A stretch of DNA of 64,000 nucleotides, taken from the NCBI GenBank assembly GCA_025345505.1, contig JANVCC010000118.1, forward strand, positions 789,866-853,865. The letters are read 5' to 3'. The translations under genes and the position numbers were made by a program. Shown here piece after piece: positions 56,001 to 64,000 of this stretch (positions are counted from its first letter, which is position 1; every line of letters starts with the position of its first letter). This DNA comes from Todiramphus chloris collaris (taxonomy: Eukaryota > Chordata > Aves > Coraciiformes > Alcedinidae). A model generated the notes under the pieces. It was given only the letters and a program-made list of their open reading frames with translations, did not search any database and was not told the DNA's origin.

Positions 56001-59000
56001 CTCAAATCTTCTACTCCAATATATTTTATAATTAAGAACATTCTGTAACTAAGAACACTCCCTTTTTGACCAAGTCACTCTTTTACTCACCTGCTGTATT
56101 TTGACAGGTGCACTGTCAGGTACATTATTTTCTCTAAATTAACTTACTTCTGTTTCTTAAGGTGTCCTGTTTATAATAATATTCTGAATAACAAGAGCTA
56201 AACAGGAAATTAAACCATATTTTGAACTTCTAAATAATAGACAATGTTGTTTTTCATCCTGTTTGTGCCTTCCATTCCATGTCTCACTTGGGTGCTTGCA
56301 CCATCATTGATGATACTATGATGAACTGGCTGTGTCTTCTGGTTTAGGGAGTTTGTTTCATTTAGTTCAAGTCTTGATTTAGTACTTTGCTTTCATTATT
56401 TAAATATGAAGTGCAGCTAAATTCAGACCATATGGAATAAATACAGTTGGTTTGCTAGAAAAATCAAAACCTTGCAGGAAGCCTGTTTTCAGGCTTGAGG
56501 GTTATTACAAAAGATGCAGGCGTGCAGCAGGAATGGCACGGTTTGGGGAAATAGTTTGTTCTGCTGATCCCTATTTCATCATTTTGGTGGATGCAATGTT
56601 GGCTAACATGCAGTTGTTTCTATCTGTAGATTTCAGAACTCCTTAGAGATGGGAATAGCTGAAGCCAAGTGGCAATGAAAGCAGTGAAAAAGGCTTTCAG
56701 TAAATATTGATTGGTTCAGCATATTGGTAAACTCCTCAAGGTCACTGACAGTCTGAGGAAGACGTACATGTTCTGCAGGAGTGAATTTCCTCACGGCCAA
56801 GGCAAAATCTCTATCTTCCTGCACTTGGCACTCCCAGGTTGGGTGGTGCCTGACGAAGATGTTTGGGAATTTGGCATGAGCTGCTCTGGAATGAACTGGA
56901 GTTCATGTTGTTCAATGTACAGACTGAGTTCTGCAGCCAGAGCCTGCAGCTTCTGACTCTTGGTGAAACTGCAGCAGATTGAAATGGCAAATGAATTACA
57001 CATGGCAAATCTGGGAAGTTACCATAAAAAGAGAACTGTAACAAAAGCCTTAATTTTAATACTTAAGTATTAGCTGTTGTTTAAAGCCTCTCTCCCTTCC
57101 AAGATGTTCCTGCTCAGCCTGTTCCTCACGAAGTAGTATGCATGGATTTGCAAATCATTTCAAGCAGAGTAACCTCTCCCTGGTGTACAAAACCCTGAAG
57201 CCCTGGTAACTGGTGCGCACACAATCCCAAGCATTTACTGAGCTCATCTTTAGTTTCAGCAGTAGAAGAAGAGTGTATTTCTAGAAAGTAAAAACATTCC
57301 TCTGTCTAATCAGTGTCATCTGTGATACTCTTGCTTGTCCCTGTTGTGCATAACTCCCATAGCAGGGTCACAGGGAAGCAGCTCTGGGTTTTGAAAGCCC
57401 TGCTGTCCTTGAGGACATGCTGCCATTCCTCCTGTGCCCTTCCTGCACCTTCTGGACTGTCCTCTCTCCTCTCCCATCCCCTCTCCTCGGTGGGAGCCGG
57501 ACAGGTACTGGCAGCTGATCAGTGTAGCTGGAGGAATGTGCACTTCATGCTTTCGGACCACTTGTGAGTTAAATCCTGTTGAAGGGGGTAGGTGTCATGG
57601 GATTCTTTGCAGGTACTAGGATTCCCTTTGTTTTGCCTTCCTGTAACACTGTCTGACTGTTGCTTGTCCCCTCTGCTGTCAGCTGAAGGGCTGCTGCTCT
57701 GCCCGCACTCTGCAGAACCGGTACTGAACCAGGCAGGTACTCTGTTCTGTCTTGCTCAGCTGCTGTAAACTCTAAAGGCACTTTGGCTTCTCTGGTGAGA
57801 CCAGTCGTAGTTTTCCTTTTATTCAGCAAAACCATGCAGAGAATAATGATTCAACACAACACCATGTTTATTATTCTTGTCGAACCTCGCCACTGAGTCT
57901 GCTTCTGTCCATTATTCCACTCTTGCTGAATTTTAATGGAAAACTTTTAGATAACTTTTTTAACAGAAATTTTCAGCACGGCATTTAATTTGTAACAGGC
58001 TAACAATGATCAGTCTGTTCTTCAGCTGAAGAGGAAAGACTGTTACAATTCTACAGTCTGAATATTTCTGACTCCAGCTAAGAGAGACTCTCAAACTCTC
58101 CTGTAGTTTGCTAGCACTTGAGATTTTGCGGAGGTTTATGACTCATATCAAGAGTAGCTTAAGAAATTTCAGTAGTTCATGATCCTGCTGTGTGCACGGG
58201 TTTTCCCACAAGAGGCTGCTGTGTGCCTGCAGCTGACTGTGGTTCTGCCAGCTGAGCAAGCCTCAGCAAACGCAGCTATTTTCTTACGAGGAGTTTTAAA
58301 GAAAAATAATAGTAGATGAGCTTATGAAAGCATCATTTGGTATTTCTCAGAGGAAATGACTCCCTAGAAGTTGTAAAGTTACCGAGGGTATATCCTGCTG
58401 GTAACACAAAGCGGTATCTGATTCCTTACCCATCTGTGTTCACAGCTGCAGTCAAGTGTCAAAGGACGTGTAGAACAAGGAGCAGGGTACAGTGCATCCT
58501 CTATTGCTATCAGGTAAATCTACATAATTAAGATGTGATAGTTTTGAAGATGCTTTCATATTATATTTCTAAATGCAGTCACTTCAGCACAAATGCAGTG
58601 CACCGTGAGCCAGGCGGGATTGAACAGCTGGATGCAGCGTTTCATACCGAACAGATGGGCAGGAAGGGATGGCATTTCTGAAACTGGCTTTGTTTATACA
58701 CACAGTGCTTTTTGCTTGTACTTTGGGCTCACTGCTCATGATTAATTCAGAAGTTATCTTTATATAAAGGAATGAGTAAGACTTTTCCTAAGCTATTATA
58801 AAAAAGTTTTAGTATCCATCATTTTCATTGTACAATATGCAATTTACTGTGTACTAAAATAGAACGGTCACTAAAATGAAGATTGACTTTAAAACTTAAA
58901 TCCAACCTTCTACTTTCAATGTTCATAACTTTCTTAAATTCCTTCTACTTTGAATTTTCCATATTTGGAATGTTTTTTCAAAGTTAAGGAGTTGGAGCAA

Positions 59001-61678
59001 ACTCTGAGCTATCTTTAAGCTACACAAGCCTGAAATACTTGTTCTGTGTTACTATCAAGAGACGACAAAAACAATGGAAAGCAAGATTATCTATTAAAAA
59101 AACCAGCCAAAGTCGAAAACTTTTAACTTCGTTTATTCTACAGATCTCAGCCTTAAAAAGTAAAACAAGTCAAAAAGTCAGATTTAGAATGAGCTGATTT
59201 TGTTGGAGCAGTTCACATGACTGTCAAGGATGGGGAGGCATAAACTGCTCGTCTACAGCCTGGTGCATTTGGACTCTTCTCCATAAAGGTCCCCTGAGGT
59301 TTCTAAAGACACTGCTTCAAAAGAGGTTATGAAGAGCCTTCCAATTATGTTGCAAACTAGTTGTTGGTCCTTTAGTAGCAGCATAAAATGGCCGTGCTAT
59401 CTTGAATTGTAATGAATAGAACAAAAACAAAAAAATAAGTGGGGGGGTGGCAGAATGCCCCAAAGTTCTGTAGGCCTTGGCTGTGAGGAGTTCAGAGATT
59501 TGTCTGGCAAAACTGGATAGACAGCTCACACCTGCTGCTTGAAATGCACGTACTCTTCTGAATGGTAAGCTCCACGGACTGCAGAACCTGAAGTTTGAAG
59601 CTAGTAGGGATGGTAGAATAACGAGAAGTGAGAATTATTTTTTTATTATTATCTTTTAATCAACCCTGCTTTTCCTTTCAAAAGGAGCAACAGGGACTAC
59701 TCACCCCCGTTATTTTCCCCAGCTCACTAAAACCTTTTGGTAGCCTGGTGCGTGCATTGCACCTTCAAACACTGCCAGGGAGGCACGAAGTGATCGGCTT
59801 TTATGGCTCACGGATTTAAGACAAATTCTGGTTTTAAAGAATAGTACCTAATATTTGTAACAGAAATATGAAAGAACACTGCTTTCGCTATGCTTTGGTT
59901 CCAGCTTGGTGGGGCAAAACCCCCTGTTCCCGAGAAGGAAGGTGCTTTTTTAAATTTAAATTGAGATGCTTTTGTGCACAGGCAATGAGTAGCTACTCGC
60001 TCATTTACCACAACTGCCTTTAGAGCTGCCTCAGTTAAGAGAGCTACATCAGAAATTCTGAATGAACAGGAGTTCTCTAAGTCTAGGGATTTGTCCTGTG
60101 GTTTCTTGGATTTCAAGCAGGAGGCTACTAAAGTGCACTAAAATTTCCACCCCTACAGTTTCCCGCACTAAATGGTGCTGCTTTTTGTTGTTGTTTCCTG
60201 CAACCAAAAGTAATTTTTTTAATACTCAGTCTGTTACGTTCCCTGAAAAGATTCCCTGATGTTAGCGAGTTCTGTTGCTGAATGTATGATGAATATGATT
60301 TTTCTAATTAGTAGCCCTTATCAATGTTTCAAATACCAGTGGCTCCTTAGTAGTTCAGAGGTGTGACCGTGCTGCAGATTACCTGTAGAAGCAAGGGTGG
60401 GATCCAAATTCTGCTTGTTGTGAATGTGCAAGGCCTGCTTTTGGCATCATGCAGAATCTTAATTACCTGCTCATGTTACTGGGCCCTGCAATACACTAGT
60501 CAGCTCTTCATTTCTCCTGTAACTCTCAGCTCAAATGAGTGTGGACCACTGATGAGATGTAGCCTGGGTTGTGGTCCTTGTGCCGCAGGTATGCAGCTGG
60601 CTGTCTTTTGAGCATTGCCTGTGTATGTCTTCACGGATCATTACACCTGCACGGAATGAAGAACAACATTTTTTTTTCCCATATACCGGACAAAGTTGAC
60701 TGTTGCTGGGTTTCCGATTCACTGGAGCAACAGAAAAGACACAATCTCCCATAGCCTCCGAGCAACCATGCAAAAGTTAAATAAGGAATTAACGCTTGTC
60801 TGCAGATGGAATAGAAAACTTGTTGGGTACCTTTGGTCCACTCTTGCAACACTTTACCTCTGACTTAAAATTGCTTTCGCCTTCTGTGTTCGTTGTCAGT
60901 CCAGCTTCTGTAGTGAGGTAGGAAATGTACTTCCTGTCTTTTTGTTCTTTTCTAAGCAGCATCTGGTTTGGGGTAATGAAGCTCTGTGGATTCTGGATAA
61001 AATGCAACACTTAACAGAAGGTCATTCAGGTGTAAGTACATATTCACAGAATAAGCCACTGTCCCCTTCACTTTGACTGCAGGACAGCGATTCCTGTGAT
61101 AAATGATCAGGCTTATTTGTTGTCCTGCCTCCCTGTGCCTTTCAGAAGTGTTCTGACCAACAGGCAAGCAAACAGCGCACGCTAATGCGGAGTTCTCCAA
61201 GCTGCTGGCTGCAAGACCAGACCTTACACAGAGCTCAATTTCTGACAAGTTCTTTTTTTAAAAGTACCTAATGAAATGAGCTGGAAAGACGTGGACAGAA
61301 TGGAAGCAAAGCACAGGGAGGGACAAGAATCTCAGCTTGGTCTAAGGTACTGTTTTCATTAAGGTAGAAAAAAGGCTTTAAAACTACTAGAAACTTGCGT
61401 GGTAAGTGAGAGACTGAAAAGAGCCATAACCATCGTGAGAAGAAAGAAAAGGAAGCTCAGAAGCATTCCAGTGGCTGGGAATGGACAAATCATCTGGCCA
61501 AATGCTTGGAAGGAGCAGAGGGCAGAACAGTTAAAGTAGAAAAGCAGCTGTGGGATAAATGCTTCCCAAAAGGATGCTACTGATGAGAGCAGAAATCCTT
61601 ATGTTCCTGTATCAAAGCGTTGCTCTGGGATGACAAATATGGAAGTGCTAACATCAAGCCCTAGTTTAAAATACTTTG
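53026..61678. other. Intergenic region, nothing recognised
   Basis: About 8.6 kb downstream of DAPL1. Local GC-rich patches occur near 53480-53590 and 55080-55190, and homopolymer T-runs near 53168-53192. Open frames up to 157 codons show no recognisable domain and no phase-keeping splice partners. Confidence 0.6.
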
Positions 61679-61838
61679 ATTCTGAGCTTTCCTGTGGAAC
61701 AGCGGGACCTAAATCCAGTTGACTGTAAATACTGTTTCAAAACTTCTGGGTTCCTACACAGAGGAAGAGAGAATGAGCACTGGACCCGATGAGGAGCACA
61801 TCCCAGAACGGTGGAGTCATAGCTCCGCTTTTTGTCTC
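61679..61838. repeat. Dispersed duplication, copy 1
   Basis: About 160 bp that recur at 63568-63725 in the same orientation. Shared blocks include CAAAACTTCTGGGTTC and GAGCACTGGACCCGATGAG; by eye roughly four fifths of positions agree. Not a repeat family I recognise. Confidence 0.85.
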
Positions 61839-63567
61839 AGGTTTCAGGGACAAAGACAAAATCAAAAGGCTGCCAGAACTAAGGCATCTCCTTTCTTTCC
61901 AGACACATGCCTCATCCCATAGGCAAGACAGGGGGGAGAGAGCGTGATTATGAGGATTCTCCACTGGAAGAAGACAAGCTGCTGTCTGAGCCACACACAG
62001 CATCCTACCCTTGTTTTGGGACATGTGGGATTGGAAGAAGTGGGAAAGCACGGATTGCTCTGCTGCTGCAACCCCGAGAGGCTTTGTCTCCACGTTGCTC
62101 TGCTCCTCCAATACCAAACAAGGCAAAAGTTCTGGAGAGGATGGGCTGCTTGTGTGTAAGCCTGGGACTTGTTTCTGCTGGATTCTCTGTGGTACCTCTG
62201 ACAGACACACCGAGAGACCTCTGTGAAATGCACACGTAGCATAGAAACTGCTCTAGAATACTCTGGCGCTGTAATGGTTGTTTTCCAGTTAAAATCAGAT
62301 TTGTGTTTCCATGATGGATTCCATGCGAAATGAATCATCATTTGCCCAGCAAACCCTCACTATTCTCTATAAATGTAGTTTGGATTGTCCCTACGTTTTC
62401 CTTTTTTGCTGTGAGGAGGATTCGTATTTTAAATAATTACGTGAAACTGTATGGTAGCAATTAGGCACAGGGAAGGTAAGTGCTTTGGCCTCTGGGCAGG
62501 GAATAGCTGGAGTACTGGACATTTGGGGTGGAAAAGGCCAACAGTTTGAGCCTGGGAGGGAAAAAACCACATCAGGTGAGTATTTCCACTAAAATTATCA
62601 ACTGTTGTGCTCATAACAATGGCATCCAAACCATCACTGCTGCACTTATGTCTTAATACTTTTAAGAACTCCCACCTTAACACTAATCCCAGTAATGTGA
62701 GATGGTTATCTAAATATAAGGAAAAAACCCACTAGAGATAACGCTCTGCGGTGGCTACGCTGATGGAGCTCGTCAGGGTTACCACAGGTAATGCTGGACT
62801 CGGGTGCACCAAAGTACAAATACCAGTACCTCGTTTTCCTTCTGATAAGCCCCATTTTGAGACCTCTTTTTTTAGGAACTAAGTATTTTAACACTAGCTG
62901 CTAAGGCATCAGCTTCGGCCCTCAGGTGATTTTTGCCATTCTCTTCTCTACTTTTTCAGTAGCTTGGAAAATACGGGTAGAGAGTCTGGAAAGGGTGTTC
63001 CGTGGCTGCTTCTACCAGAGCTCTGAACGTTCAGAGGTGACAACAGCTCTCTGCACACGCTTGCTCATCCCTTGTGTATACAGGTGAGGGATGCATGAGA
63101 TTTTTTAGGTGGGGCAATACTCATGTTGTATGGCTTTACTGGTATGGCCCCAAATCCTCTTGAAGGATTCCAGGACAGAGTACACCCCTTTCTGTGTTGC
63201 AGGCAGAGACTGCATTCCTGGTTCCTAAATGTGCAAGCTCCAAATCTGGCTCTTAAATGCCTTGCATGGCCCAGTTTAGGCAGTAATTTGGATCATGCAG
63301 AGATCGCCTGTCATTTTTATTTATATTCCACCCATCTTTCTGTCCTTTGCAGATCTTGTAGGCAGTGATGTAGTTATTTCCAGGTTACTGATAAAGAAGG
63401 CCGAGTTATTTGGGGTGCAATCCCAGCCCCTGCAGAGTAGTGTCCGCAGACCCCTGGGCCTTCTCGGCAGCCTCGACCCACACCAGCACTGGGTGTCTGG
63501 GACGGGTCATTTCTGAGCAGTTTGCACATTCGGAGCTGGATTTCTGAGTTTTCACAGCCTGAAATTA
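61839..63567. other. Intergenic region, nothing recognised
   Basis: About 1.7 kb between the two copies of the duplication. Overlapping open frames on both strands near 61860-62340 resemble no known protein. Confidence 0.6.
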
Positions 63568-63725
63568 ATTCTGAGCTCTCCTGTGTAACAGCAGGACCTA
63601 AATTCAGTTGTCAATAAATACTACTTCAAAACTTCTGGGTTCATACAGAGAGGAGCAGAGTGAGCACTGGACCCGATGAGAAATCAGTCCCGGGATGATG
63701 GAGTCACAGCTCCGGTTTTTGCCTC
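63568..63725. repeat. Dispersed duplication, copy 2
   Basis: Second copy of the segment at 61679-61838, ending about 50 bases before a CpG island. The similarity stops after TTTTTGCCTC. Confidence 0.85.
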
Positions 63726-63769
63726 GTGCATGTCGAGGCCAGCAAGGTCCGAGCCAACTAGCCGAGGCG

Positions 63770-64000
63770 GTGAGGAGATGCCGGGATGAAGAGATGTAGC
63801 ACACCCTGGCCCCGGGCGGCCCAGGCCCCGCTCTGCGGAGCCACCCGCGGCGGCTGAGCGCTCTCGGCCATCGCCGCTGGAGGCTCCCCGGCGGCCCCAC
63901 ATCGGCGGCCCAGGGCGAAGCGCGGCGGCGGCCGGGGACCCCCCGCAGCAGGCCGCGGAGAGCGGGCGCTGCCCGGCCCGGCCCGCCGCCCTCCCCGCCC
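63770..64000 (+). promoter_or_regulatory. CpG island at window edge, possible TANC1 promoter
   Basis: CpG density rises sharply from about 63770 and the last 200 bases are almost pure G/C, cut off by the window end. In human the gene after PKP4 and DAPL1 in the same direction is TANC1, so a promoter and non-coding first exon of TANC1 is the natural guess. No coding sequence of TANC1 is visible, and the strand is assumed from synteny. Confidence 0.5.

Noticed and set aside
61737-62341. Overlapping 157- and 159-codon frames on the - strand
   Set aside because: They overlap each other and frames on the + strand, match nothing known, and partly lie in the duplicated segment.

Overview
The window is a piece of vertebrate nuclear DNA, most likely from a bird. 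Genes are split by GT-AG introns, introns are short (15 coding exons of one gene lie within 24 kb), the recognisable interspersed repeats are CR1 LINE fragments and an ERVL-like endogenous retrovirus, and no mammalian SINEs were seen. The species cannot be named from the sequence alone.

Two protein-coding genes are supported, both on the + strand. PKP4 (plakophilin-4, p0071; armadillo family) occupies about 1-25290. Only its 3' part is present: 15 coding exons between 789 and 24926 that join without a frameshift into 808 residues. These cover the end of the N-terminal head, the armadillo-repeat domain and the tail with the terminal SWV PDZ ligand. The upstream exons lie outside the window. 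DAPL1 (death-associated protein-like 1) is complete: four exons between 43029 and 52875, 109 residues, starting in a CpG island and ending at an AATAAA signal. PKP4 followed by DAPL1 in the same orientation matches the gene order I know from human chromosome 2. The next gene there is TANC1, so the CpG-rich end of the window (about 63770-64000) may be its promoter.

Layout: 1-24926 PKP4 exons and introns; 24927-25290 PKP4 3' UTR; 25291-42550 intergenic, holding a 1.2 kb CR1 element, an 11-bp minisatellite, a decayed ERVL-like provirus and a possible solo LTR; 42550-44050 CpG island with DAPL1 exon 1 and a 10-base assembly gap; 44050-53020 rest of DAPL1; 53021-63770 intergenic without a recognisable gene but with one copy of a dispersed 160-bp duplication; 63770-64000 start of another CpG island.

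PKP4 is a junctional and cytoskeletal armadillo protein. DAPL1 is a small basic protein of the DAP family. They are neighbours by conserved synteny and nothing in the sequence suggests joint function. The least ordinary signals are two GC-AG introns in PKP4, both splitting an arginine codon as AG|G; the 160-bp duplication near the end of the window; the minisatellite; and the arginine-rich start of DAPL1. I found no evidence of a new multi-gene system.
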